Positions 45,429-53,863 of a stretch of DNA of 64,000 bases are shown here, piece after piece (the stretch's first letter is position 1; each line of letters starts with the position of its first letter). Source of the DNA: Sporocytophaga sp. (lineage in GTDB: Bacteria > Bacteroidota > Bacteroidia > Cytophagales > Cytophagaceae). Location of the stretch: the NCBI RefSeq assembly GCF_017745095.1, contig NZ_JAGHZZ010000001.1, forward strand, positions 248,001 through 312,000. Direction: 5' to 3'. The translations under genes and the position numbers were made by a program. A model generated the notes under the pieces. The model did not search any database. It worked only from the letters and a program-made list of their open reading frames with translations, and was not told where the DNA came from.

Positions 45429-46358
45429 ATGCAAACAAAGGTCATTAAAAAAGCTGTTCTTGAAAATATTCCTTCTGCTTCCGGTGTGGAGGTTGTGGAT
45501 GGTATGATTTATATCATTGGAGATGATAGCAAATATCTATTCAAGCTGAAATACAATCTTGAGCTTCTTGAAAAGATTGAATTGTTTAAGTCTGATTCAG
45601 AATACAAAATCCCCAAAAGTGAAAAGCCGGATCTTGAGTGCATGACTGTTGTGACCATCAACAACTATAAACACTTGCTTATTTTCGGTTCGGGCTCTAC
45701 TGATAAAAGAAATAAAGTTTTTCTCGTAAAGCTTCCCACTAAATACAATAAGAACCACTTTGTCCAACAATTTGATCTCACTGAATTTTATAAACTACTC
45801 CAAAGTAATTATGAAATCACAGGCGGCGAGTCTCTAAACCTGGAGGCTGCAGCGTCGGATGATCATCACTTGTATTTATTTAACAGGGCCAACAGAAAAG
45901 GAAGAAATTCGATAATGGTGATCAAGCTGGAGGAGTTTATTCCTTATTTGTGTGAAGGATCACAACTAGTGCCATTCCCCTTTGTTAAAACTTATCATTT
46001 GCCTCAGATTGGAGGAGTGCCAGCAGGATTTTCGGGAGCATCTGTTTTTGGAAAAAGGCTCTACTTCACTGCAAGCGCTGAAGATACAGACAATGCTTAC
46101 CTTGATGGTATTGTGGCTGGAAGTCATGTAGGTATTTTTGAACTTGGAGAGTTCGACTATTTAAGAGGAGGCATGAATAATCTCCTCCCGGATGAGTTTC
46201 AAATTGGTCCGATCAATGACAATGGACAGCTGTATAAAGGCAAGATCGAATCCATTTCAATATTTGAAGAGGAGTCTTCCAAAGAGACAATAGCCATTGC
46301 TGTAACAGATAATGACGCCGGTGACTCAGAGCTGTTGATGCTTTCTGTGAATTTTTAG
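45429..46358 (+). CDS. Cytoplasmic beta-propeller-like protein (possibly DUF6929)
   Basis: 309 residues from ATG 45429. The frame is open back to 45276, but that stretch is the overlapping end of dsbD. It has no signal peptide. The opening SASGVEVVDGMIYIIGDDSKYLF and later short beta-rich units (YLFNRANRKGRN, RLYFTASAEDT) suggest a propeller. I think it belongs to a Bacteroidota-specific family annotated DUF6929, but I am not sure of that. It lies in the dsbD transcription unit and precedes phoX. Confidence 0.6.
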   Translation: MQTKVIKKAVLENIPSASGVEVVDGMIYIIGDDSKYLFKLKYNLELLEKIELFKSDSEYKIPKSEKPDLECMTVVTINNYKHLLIFGSGSTDKRNKVFLVKLPTKYNKNHFVQQFDLTEFYKLLQSNYEITGGESLNLEAAASDDHHLYLFNRANRKGRNSIMVIKLEEFIPYLCEGSQLVPFPFVKTYHLPQIGGVPAGFSGASVFGKRLYFTASAEDTDNAYLDGIVAGSHVGIFELGEFDYLRGGMNNLLPDEFQIGPINDNGQLYKGKIESISIFEEESSKETIAIAVTDNDAGDSELLMLSVNF

Positions 46359-46491
46359 TTAACCATTTTTTAAAAAAGATTGACAGCTTTTTGAATGATT
46401 TTCAGGAAGCCTGTTTATTTCTGCTTTTCGGATTCTGTAAACATTTTTCTAAAAGCCATGTTATACAACTTGGTATTTTTTAGTGTTACAA

Positions 46492-46520
46492 TTAACATGG
46501 TGTTAATGCAAGGTTAACAT
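46492..46520 (+). promoter_or_regulatory. Candidate Pho box upstream of phoX
   Basis: Three 7-bp repeats, TTAACAT (46492), TTAATGC (46503) and TTAACAT (46514), are separated by 4-bp spacers, giving an exact 11-bp period. The last repeat ends 7 bp before a TATAATTTG -7-like element at 46527-46535. This is the geometry of PhoB-family activation, where the box replaces the upstream promoter element. Confidence 0.55.
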
Positions 46521-46565
46521 TTGCCATATAATTTGTCTTTTCATGAGTCCAATCGTAGCGTTAAC

Positions 46566-48038
46566 ATGTTAAACATTTACAAATCGATAAGCATTAGCCT
46601 TTTACTTTTTATCATAATTTCTTTTCCTGCTTTACCTCAACGTTTTCAGCTCGCAAAAGAATATGATGGCTCAGGTATTACTTTACCTAAAGGTATTCGG
46701 TATGACCAGTTGTTTAGGGAAGGGGAGATAGTGGTAAATGTTAAAGGAGCTAAGACTACTTCAAAAGGAGAACATGATTATAGTTGCTTTATTCCAAAAG
46801 GGAAAATTGGCATTGACGGTTTTTTGTTTGTTTCTCACGAATCGAATGATACAAGCGTAACATTGGGAGATGGAGGAGGCGCAACTGTTTTTGAAGTAAA
46901 TAAAATTGATGGAAGATGGATTAATAAAGGTGTTTTTAATGCGGTTGATTTTTCAAAGGTGGGAGGTACTTTTAAAAATTGCAGTGGGGCTTTGACTCCT
47001 TGGGGAACTATCTTAAGCGCTGAGGAATTTCCTCCCGCTTCAAATACAGAGCTGTTCATGGATGGCCGTGGTTCCAGAGATACAAGTGATTTTAATGGAA
47101 TGAAAAGATATCAGAATATGGGCTGGGTGGTAGAGATTGATCCTGTTTCAAAAATTGCGTTAAGAAAACTGTATGCAATGGGAAGGTGCTCACATGAAGG
47201 TATACTGCTTATGCCTGACAGCGTTACAGTTTATTTAACGGATGACTTTACTCCTTCTGTATTTTATAAGTTTATTGCCGACAAGGCGGGTGATTTATCT
47301 AAAGGAAAGTTGTTTGCATACCAGCAAAACGCTAATGGAAACGGAGGGACCTGGATACATCTCCCTTCAGATATGAAATCTTTGATTGAATCAAGAAATA
47401 TTGCCTTACAGAGAGGAGCAACAAGTTTTGTACGCATGGAATGGCTTACGCTGGTCGACGGTAAAATTTATATATCAGAAACGGGTCAGGATGAAATTAA
47501 TCTGGATAAATCGGTTATGATAAACTCCACCTGGGCGAATCATATACAAACTACAAAAAACGAAAAAGGAGCGTACGATTATCCATATGGGGCGGTTCTT
47601 GAATTCAACCCTTCCACTAATTCAATTAAGCCTTTGATTGCAGGTGGCAGTGGACTTAGAAATGTCGATAAACATTTCTCTAATCCAGACGGAATTACCT
47701 ATGCTAAGTTAAAAGGTAAAACGTATCTTGTTATAAATGAAGATATCATTAATAACACAAGGGGTAGAGTGCCGGAAGAATTTCTTAAAAAGGACAAAGT
47801 TGTGAATGAAATATGGTGGCTTGATTTAAGCATTAAAAATCCTGTGGTGGATGATCTGAAAAGATTTTTGATAGCTCCTGTAGGTGCTGAAACCACCGGC
47901 GGTTATTTTACGCCAGATTATTCGACCTATTTTTTAAATATTCAACATCCTGACACTGATAACCCTGAGCCATTCAACAGGTCTGTAACAATCGCGGTAG
48001 GGCCAATATTGAAGAAGAAAGGAAAGAATAAAAGATAA
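46566..48038 (+). CDS. phoX: PhoX family alkaline phosphatase
   Basis: 490 residues from ATG 46566. An in-frame TTG at 46521 would add 15 residues before the signal peptide (ISISLLLFIIISFPALPQ) and is unlikely. PhoX (DUF839) enzymes are exported Ca/Fe-dependent phosphomonoesterases. Family features are NCSGALTPWGTILSAEEFPP, GRCSHEGILLMPDS, VYLTDDFTPSVFYKF, and RMEWLTLVDGKIYISETGQDE. It releases phosphate from organic esters outside the cytoplasm. A candidate Pho box sits upstream, consistent with induction by phosphate starvation. Confidence 0.88.
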   Translation: MLNIYKSISISLLLFIIISFPALPQRFQLAKEYDGSGITLPKGIRYDQLFREGEIVVNVKGAKTTSKGEHDYSCFIPKGKIGIDGFLFVSHESNDTSVTLGDGGGATVFEVNKIDGRWINKGVFNAVDFSKVGGTFKNCSGALTPWGTILSAEEFPPASNTELFMDGRGSRDTSDFNGMKRYQNMGWVVEIDPVSKIALRKLYAMGRCSHEGILLMPDSVTVYLTDDFTPSVFYKFIADKAGDLSKGKLFAYQQNANGNGGTWIHLPSDMKSLIESRNIALQRGATSFVRMEWLTLVDGKIYISETGQDEINLDKSVMINSTWANHIQTTKNEKGAYDYPYGAVLEFNPSTNSIKPLIAGGSGLRNVDKHFSNPDGITYAKLKGKTYLVINEDIINNTRGRVPEEFLKKDKVVNEIWWLDLSIKNPVVDDLKRFLIAPVGAETTGGYFTPDYSTYFLNIQHPDTDNPEPFNRSVTIAVGPILKKKGKNKR

Positions 48039-48093
48039 CCTTTTTTTGTGTTTTTGGCCTTTATTTCAGAATTTATACAAAAGTTTTGTTTAA

Positions 48094-49077
48094 GTGAGGC
48101 TCATTTCACATCCTGTCTTATGTAATTACTATGTCACTTATAGATGCAATGCAAGTTGCTCCTTCTGTGATATTTGGGAAAAACCTTCGCCATATGTTAC
48201 GTTAGATCAAGCAAAAGCCAACTTCAGAGATCTTAAGAAACTTGGAGTAAAAGTAATTGATTTCACAGGTGGTGAGCCATTATTGCACCAACAGCTTGAT
48301 CAACTATTGTCCCTTGCCAAAGACATGGGATTTATTACTACCGTTACTACAAATACCCTTCTTTACCCCAAATATGCTGAGAAGTTGAAAGGCAAAGTCG
48401 ATATGCTACATTTCTCGCTAGACTCTGTATATAAAGAAGAGCATGATAAATCAAGAGGTGTGGCTTGTTATGACTTTTTTGTCGAATCAATAAAAATAGC
48501 AAAGGACATCGGAGAGAGGCCTGATATTTTGTTTACAGTATTTGAGAAGAACATTGAACAGATAGAAGAGGTTTATAAAAAGTTGTCTCTACCAAATGAT
48601 CTTTTGCTTATCCTTAATCCTGTATTTGAATATAATGGTGTCAATACCAATGGTGGCCTTTCGGATAAGGCCTTAGTACAGCTTGAAAAGATCGCATCGA
48701 AAAAATTAATTTACCTCAATCAAGCATTTATTGCTTTGAGAAGACATGGAGGAAATCATATTGATGATCCGGTCTGCAAAGCTGCCAGTACTACCATTGT
48801 GATTTCACCTGAGAATAAACTTTTGCTTCCATGTTACCACCTGGGCATCGAGTCTCTTGATATTGCAGATAATCTCTATGGCCTTTATACGTCAGAGAGA
48901 GTTCAGAATCTTGTGAAGTTGGAAGGGCGCTATGAACAGTGTGAAGGTTGTGCAATCAATTGTTATATGCAGCCATCTTTCGCAGTAGACATTACAAAGT
49001 ATTTCTGGATGGCATTGCCAAGTACACTGAAGTATAATATGGTTAAAGGAACCTGGAAGAAGCTTTTAAAGCTTTAA
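48094..49077 (+). CDS. Radical SAM protein with a Cys-rich C-terminus
   Basis: A 327-residue radical SAM enzyme. The cluster motif is CNASCSFC (CxxxCxxC) near residue 18. Then come DFTGGEPLLHQQL, the SAM-binding GGEP motif, and HFSLDSV. The C-terminal part has further Cys residues (DPVCKA, LLPCYHLG, YEQCEGCAINCYM), which suggests a second Fe-S cluster of SPASM/twitch type. The substrate cannot be inferred. The start is GTG at 48094, 55 bp after phoX. The sequence has some likeness to HpnH-type enzymes. A heptad repeat begins at its stop codon. Confidence 0.85.
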   Translation: MRLISHPVLCNYYVTYRCNASCSFCDIWEKPSPYVTLDQAKANFRDLKKLGVKVIDFTGGEPLLHQQLDQLLSLAKDMGFITTVTTNTLLYPKYAEKLKGKVDMLHFSLDSVYKEEHDKSRGVACYDFFVESIKIAKDIGERPDILFTVFEKNIEQIEEVYKKLSLPNDLLLILNPVFEYNGVNTNGGLSDKALVQLEKIASKKLIYLNQAFIALRRHGGNHIDDPVCKAASTTIVISPENKLLLPCYHLGIESLDIADNLYGLYTSERVQNLVKLEGRYEQCEGCAINCYMQPSFAVDITKYFWMALPSTLKYNMVKGTWKKLLKL

Positions 49078-49100
49078 GCTGAAAGCACAAAGCTTAAAGT
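49075..49100 (+). repeat. AAAGCNN heptad repeat, copy 7
   Basis: Units AAAGCAC, AAAGCTT and AAAGTAA follow directly from the TAA stop. The last codons of the gene (AAGCTTTTAAAGCTT) already look like the repeat. Confidence 0.7.
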
Positions 49101-49105
49101 AACAC

Positions 49106-49134
49106 GTAGAGACGACATGCACGCCTGTCTCTAC
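49106..49134. repeat. GTAGAGAC palindromic repeat
   Basis: GTAGAGAC (49106-49113) is complementary to GTCTCTAC (49127-49134). It resembles a dispersed GTAGAGACG...CGTCTCTAC element that I recall from other bacterial genomes. Between convergent genes, it may help stop transcription. Confidence 0.65.
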
Positions 49135-49188
49135 CGGAATCTTCGAAATGGCTGATTAATTTTTTCGCTAAATTGACGTCTAATTATC

Positions 49189-51816
49189 TTACTTTAAACT
49201 TGACTCTTTCTCTGTCAGCATCAGCTTGATTTCGTTAAGCTTTAACAATGCCTCTACTGGAGAAATAGTATTAATGTCTAACTTTTTAAGTAGCTCTCTA
49301 GCTTTCTCATAACCTGGATCAGAAGGCTCAAATAATTGAAGCTGAAAGTTGTTTTTGGGTATTTCTTTGATTTTGTCATCACTATTGTTGCTTACCTTTT
49401 CTTTCTCCAGGTGATGCATAATTTCATTTGCCCTTAACACTACTGGGTTCGGCATACCTGCCATCTGTGCCACATGTATTCCAAAGCTGTGTTCGCTTCC
49501 GCCTTCTTTCAGTTTGCGCATAAATACTACTTTATTGCCAACTTCTTTCACAGATACATTAAAGTTTTTAATTCTCGGGAAGTCATTGGCAAGCTGGTTA
49601 AGCTCGTGGTAGTGCGTTGCAAATAAAGTTTTGGCTTTATATTTAGGATGACTGTGAAGATATTCTACAATAGACCAGGCAATTGATATCCCGTCATAGG
49701 TGCTTGTTCCTCTTCCGATTTCATCCATCAGTACAAGACTTCTCTCGCTAAGGTTGTTAAGGATGCTTGCTGTTTCTGTCATCTCCACCATGAATGTAGA
49801 TTCTCCTTTAGATAAGTTGTCGGATGCTCCTACACGGGTAAATATTTTATCAACCAATCCTATATCTGCTGATGATGCAGGAACAAAACTTCCTATCTGC
49901 GCAAGAAGGACAATTAAGGCCGTCTGTCTTAGCAATGCAGACTTACCTGCCATGTTTGGTCCTGTAATGATGATGATCTGGCAACTTGAGTCGTCAAGGA
50001 ATATGTCATTAGGTACATATGATTCTCCAGGAGGCAACTGTTGTTCAATTACCGGGTGGCGGCCTTCTTTGATTACAAGTCCCTTGCTTTCGTTTATCGT
50101 TGGTTTTACATAGTTGTTTGAAACAGCAGTTTGAGCGAATGAAGCAAGGCAATCGATCACAGCAATGGCCCTAGCGTTTTGCTGAACTGGCAATACATAA
50201 TCCTCTGCGAAAATTACCATTTCATTAAATAAACGCTGTTCAATCTGAAAGATCTTATCTTCTGCATTAAGGATCTTTTCTTCGTAGTTTTTAAGTTCTT
50301 CAGTGATGTATCTTTCTGCATTCACAAGTGTCTGCTTTCTGATCCAGTCGGTTGGAACCTTGTCTTTATGAGCGTTTGTAACTTCGAGATAATATCCAAA
50401 TACTTTGTTGTAGGCTATTTTGAGTGAACTAATGCCTGTGCGTTCAACTTCCCTTTGCTGAATCTGGATAAGATAATCTTTTCCGCTGAAGGCAATTTTT
50501 CTTAATTCATCGAGCTCCTGATTAATGCCATCCTGAATGATGTTTCCCTGGTTTGTAACAACAGGAGGATCATTCTTAATTTCTTTGTTTATTTTTTCTG
50601 TAAGTAACTCACAGTTGTTTAATTGTTCTGCAAGCTTCTTCAGAGCTTCAATACTGCTTTGTTCAAGAATAGCTTTTACCGGTTTGATATGTTCCAGCGC
50701 TCTTTTTAGTTGCAGCATTTCTCTAGGGTTAACCCGACGGACTGCCACTTTTGAAATGAGTCTTTCAAGATCACCGATATGCCTCATTTCCTGAGTAAGG
50801 CCTTTTAAAAGGTCTTCATCTTGAACTATAGCATCAACTACATTTAATCTTTCCTCAATCGGTTTTTTTTCTTTCAAAGGAAGAAGCATCCACTTCTTAA
50901 GCATCCTTCCTCCCATTGGAGTAAGTGTCTTATCAAGGATTTGAATTAAAGGTATTGCTTCTGTATTTTGAGGGTATACAAGTTCAAGATTCCTTGCTGT
51001 AAAGCGATCAAGCCACATGTATTTTTCCTCTTCTATTCTCGAAAGGTTCACGATGTGCTTTACTTCTTTATGCTCTGTCTCTGCGAGATAATAAAATACA
51101 GCCCCGGCTGCAACTATACCTTCCGGAAGATTCTCAACACCAAATCCTTTTAATGATGAGGTGCCAAAGTGTTTTGTCAGAAGGTCATAGCCATAATCAT
51201 AGGAATAAACCCATTCGTCGAGACAATAAGTGTTATACTTATCTCCGAAATGTTGTTCGAATAATTGTTTCTTCGCCTTTGAATAAATTATTTCCGAAGG
51301 ATTAAAATTGATAAGAAGTTTTTCTATATAAGAATTATCTCCCTGGGCTGTGAGGAACTCTCCTGTGGAAATATCAAGGAATGATATGCCAGTATAGTCC
51401 TTGCCAATCTGTACAGAAGCCAGATAGTTGTTCCTTTTAACTTCAAGTACATGGTCGTTGAAAGATACACCTGGTGTTACCAGTTCTGTTACACCTCTCT
51501 TCACAATACCTTTGACTGTCTTAGGGTCTTCAAGCTGGTCGCATATAGCTACACGTTGTCCGGCTCTTACTAATCTTGGAAGATACGTATCCAGGGAATG
51601 ATGAGGAAATCCAGCGAGCGCAACTTCGGAAGCAGTACCATTACCTCTTTTTGTCAGCGTAATCTCGAGGATTTTACTAGCCTTAATTGCATCTTCTCCA
51701 AATGTTTCATAAAAGTCACCCACCCTGAAAAGTAATAAAGCTCCCGGGTGTTTTGCCTTTATGGCGTTATATTGCTTCATCAGAGGTGTCTCTGAAAACG
51801 ATTTGGTCTCACTCAT
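49189..51816 (-). CDS. mutS: DNA mismatch repair protein MutS
   Basis: 875 residues, full length. The mismatch-wedge motif GDFYETF (Phe36-Tyr-Glu38) is near the N-terminus. The connector and lever domains follow ([31 protein letters not shown]). The ATPase has Walker [14 protein letters not shown] at about residue 610, [18 protein letters not shown], Walker [17 protein letters not shown] and FATHYHEL. It recognises base mismatches and small loops and recruits MutL. mutL is not in the window. It is divergent from the methyltransferase gene. Confidence 0.98.
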   Translation of the reverse strand: MSETKSFSETPLMKQYNAIKAKHPGALLLFRVGDFYETFGEDAIKASKILEITLTKRGNGTASEVALAGFPHHSLDTYLPRLVRAGQRVAICDQLEDPKTVKGIVKRGVTELVTPGVSFNDHVLEVKRNNYLASVQIGKDYTGISFLDISTGEFLTAQGDNSYIEKLLINFNPSEIIYSKAKKQLFEQHFGDKYNTYCLDEWVYSYDYGYDLLTKHFGTSSLKGFGVENLPEGIVAAGAVFYYLAETEHKEVKHIVNLSRIEEEKYMWLDRFTARNLELVYPQNTEAIPLIQILDKTLTPMGGRMLKKWMLLPLKEKKPIEERLNVVDAIVQDEDLLKGLTQEMRHIGDLERLISKVAVRRVNPREMLQLKRALEHIKPVKAILEQSSIEALKKLAEQLNNCELLTEKINKEIKNDPPVVTNQGNIIQDGINQELDELRKIAFSGKDYLIQIQQREVERTGISSLKIAYNKVFGYYLEVTNAHKDKVPTDWIRKQTLVNAERYITEELKNYEEKILNAEDKIFQIEQRLFNEMVIFAEDYVLPVQQNARAIAVIDCLASFAQTAVSNNYVKPTINESKGLVIKEGRHPVIEQQLPPGESYVPNDIFLDDSSCQIIIITGPNMAGKSALLRQTALIVLLAQIGSFVPASSADIGLVDKIFTRVGASDNLSKGESTFMVEMTETASILNNLSERSLVLMDEIGRGTSTYDGISIAWSIVEYLHSHPKYKAKTLFATHYHELNQLANDFPRIKNFNVSVKEVGNKVVFMRKLKEGGSEHSFGIHVAQMAGMPNPVVLRANEIMHHLEKEKVSNNSDDKIKEIPKNNFQLQLFEPSDPGYEKARELLKKLDINTISPVEALLKLNEIKLMLTEKESSLK

Positions 51817-51965
51817 AATAAATTATTTTAAAACGATGCTGGAGAACGGATTAAACGTTAAAAGTCTTTCTGTTCCAATCTTAAATTTACGGTTTTTGCT
51901 GTTTACCTCCTTTTTTCTCCATTGATTGTGAATAACTTTTTATCCTAAAGTAATAATTGGCCACT

Positions 51966-52060
51966 AAAAATCCTGTTAATCAATATAATCAATCACTTGA
52001 ATGTAACTTCTTATAAGTTGATAGGGGATTAAATTTTTTTAATGCTTAATCCCGATTTAT
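51966..52060 (+). repeat. Bipartite upstream element, copy B
   Basis: Half 1 is AAAAATCCTGTTAATC (TCCTG at 51971) followed by AATCAATC. Half 2 is TTTTTTTAATGCTTAATCCC (TAATCC at 52047). The spacing is 76 bp. GGGATTAA at 52025 and TTAATCCC at 52046 also form an inverted pair within it. Confidence 0.65.
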
Positions 52061-52065
52061 TTTTG
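52058..52065 (+). promoter_or_regulatory. Candidate -7 element of the methyltransferase gene
   Basis: TATTTTTG matches TAnnTTTG exactly and overlaps the end of repeat copy B. It predicts a leader of about 15 nt. Confidence 0.4.
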
Positions 52066-52086
52066 TACCCTCATAAATAACCTTAT

Positions 52087-52617
52087 ATGAAAAAGCTGAA
52101 ACTTGATGAGTTGAACCGCCTGACCGTGGAAGAATATAAAAGTGCTCATAAACACCCTGTTGTTCTGGTGCTTGATAATATCAGAAGTATGCACAACGTG
52201 GGTGCTGCATTCAGAACAGGTGACGCCTTTAAAGTTGAAAAGGTGTATTTGTGCGGCGTTACGGCCAAACCTCCTCATAGAGAAATTCATAAAAGCGCTT
52301 TGGGAGCAGAAGATTCCGTTGCTTGGGAATATTTTCCGAAAACCTCTGATGCAGTGATAAGATTGAAAGAAGAAGGCTATGTTATTGCCTCTATAGAACA
52401 AGCTCAGGGCAGTCAGATGCTTCAGGATTTTACTCCTGATAAGAATAAAAAGTATGCCTTTGTGTTTGGCAACGAAGTATTTGGAGTAGAAGAAGATGTA
52501 ATTGCTTTGACAGATATTTGCCTAGAAATTCCTCAGTTTGGAACCAAGCATAGTTTTAATGTATCTGTGACCATGGGAATTGTTTTATGGGATTATGCGA
52601 CGAAAGTGATCTTATAG
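52087..52617 (+). CDS. SpoU/TrmH family RNA methyltransferase
   Basis: A 176-residue SPOUT enzyme, probably a 2'-O-ribose methyltransferase for tRNA or rRNA. The three SpoU motifs are present: VLDNIRSMHNVGAAFRTGDA, YAFVFGNEVFGVEEDV, and EIPQFGTKHSFNVSVTMGIVL, which form the knotted SAM site. It lacks the N-terminal substrate-binding extension of RlmB-type proteins, so it is a minimal form; the target nucleotide is not known. It is monocistronic, under repeat copy B. Confidence 0.9.
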   Translation: MKKLKLDELNRLTVEEYKSAHKHPVVLVLDNIRSMHNVGAAFRTGDAFKVEKVYLCGVTAKPPHREIHKSALGAEDSVAWEYFPKTSDAVIRLKEEGYVIASIEQAQGSQMLQDFTPDKNKKYAFVFGNEVFGVEEDVIALTDICLEIPQFGTKHSFNVSVTMGIVLWDYATKVIL

Positions 52618-52751
52618 AAGATCTGTGAATTTAACTTTTTTAATATTTTATTATCTGTATGAAAAAAATATATATGGACATGATTGGGAGGAGTTAATAC
52701 TTTGTGATAAAATATATTTTAGATTGGCGTAAATGTATAATATAAACCAAT

Positions 52752-53612
52752 ATGCTCAATCTTAGACAATTATTCCTTCCTTTTGTGCTGTTTGTTGCAG
52801 CGTCATTTACATTGAATTTTAAATCCGGCGAGCCAGGTCTTCAAAAGAAATGGGAGACGGAAGCCACGCTGAAAACTCCCGAATCGGTGATCTATGATGA
52901 AAAGAGAAATGTGTTGTACGTTGCCAATATCAATGGCGATGGATCAGCTCATGATAACAATGGCTTTATAACGAAACTTGCTACAGACGGGAAGATCACA
53001 GAACTTGAATGGGTCAAAGGGTTAGATGCTCCTAAAGGTATGGGTATCGTTGGAAATAAATTGTATGTAACAGATATAGATAAAGTTGTTGTCATTGATA
53101 TTCTATCTGGTAAGATTGAAAACTCATATAAGATCGAAGGAGCTGTTTTTTTGAATGATATTACCACAGATGCTTCTGGCAATGTTTATATTTCTGATTC
53201 TTCAAATAAAAAGATTTATTTACTGAAAGATGGTATTGCAAGCTTATGGCTTGAAAATAATTCATTTGAGAAGCCCAATGGTTTGCTTGCCCTTAAAGAT
53301 GGCTTAAGAGTGATAGATATGAAAGGGGGTAAGTTTTATAATGTTTCCTATGATAAGAAAAACAGCGAGGTTATAGCGGAAAACATTCCTTCAGGTGATG
53401 GTATAGTTGAAATTGGCAAAGGAGTTTATCTGATTTCAAACTGGAATGGTGAGGTTAATTATATTAAAGGGAATACAGTCAGCAAATTGCTTGATACTAA
53501 AGAGCAAAAAATTAATTCCGCTGACATCTGGTATATTCCTCAGCAAAAGTTGGTATTAGTTCCGACCTTTTTCGGAAATAAACTGGTGGCGTATACTTTA
53601 GTTGGCAATTAA
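52752..53612 (+). CDS. SMP-30/gluconolactonase-like beta-propeller protein
   Basis: A 286-residue exported protein: signal peptide LFLPFVLFVAASFTLNF, then six propeller-like units (ESVIYDEKRNVLYVANING, GMGIVGNKLYVTDIDKVVV, DITTDASGNVYISDSSNKKIY, GLLALKDGLRVIDM and so on). The pattern matches SMP-30/LRE or gluconolactonase-like proteins. Catalytic metal ligands were not confirmed, so lactonase activity is uncertain. It ends in a strong 11-bp terminator hairpin. Confidence 0.8.
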   Translation: MLNLRQLFLPFVLFVAASFTLNFKSGEPGLQKKWETEATLKTPESVIYDEKRNVLYVANINGDGSAHDNNGFITKLATDGKITELEWVKGLDAPKGMGIVGNKLYVTDIDKVVVIDILSGKIENSYKIEGAVFLNDITTDASGNVYISDSSNKKIYLLKDGIASLWLENNSFEKPNGLLALKDGLRVIDMKGGKFYNVSYDKKNSEVIAENIPSGDGIVEIGKGVYLISNWNGEVNYIKGNTVSKLLDTKEQKINSADIWYIPQQKLVLVPTFFGNKLVAYTLVGN

Positions 53613-53620
53613 AATATTTG

Positions 53621-53657
53621 CAGAGCACAAATCCAAAATTTCTGTTTTTGTGCTCTG
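53621..53657 (+). terminator. Terminator of the SMP-30-like gene
   Basis: CAGAGCACAAA (53621-53631) is exactly complementary to 53647-53657. It is followed by AT-rich sequence without a pure T run. Confidence 0.75.
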
Positions 53658-53863
53658 ATTTATATAATTTTTAGTAAAGCCATCTATTTTTCAGGTAATT
53701 ACAAGGCGAAGTTCCTCTATTCCCTGAAGTCAATTCTCTTATTTTTCAGAATTTATTTTTGTTAATTATTTGGGAACGAATCTATCATCAGGAGTCTATA
53801 GTTTAAGGAATATTAATATAGATTATTCCGCAACTTTTATTCTTAACCCAAACTTAAAGCCAG

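Noticed and set aside
46521-46565. TTG start for phoX
   Set aside because: It would overlap the -7-like element and put 15 residues in front of a clear signal peptide.
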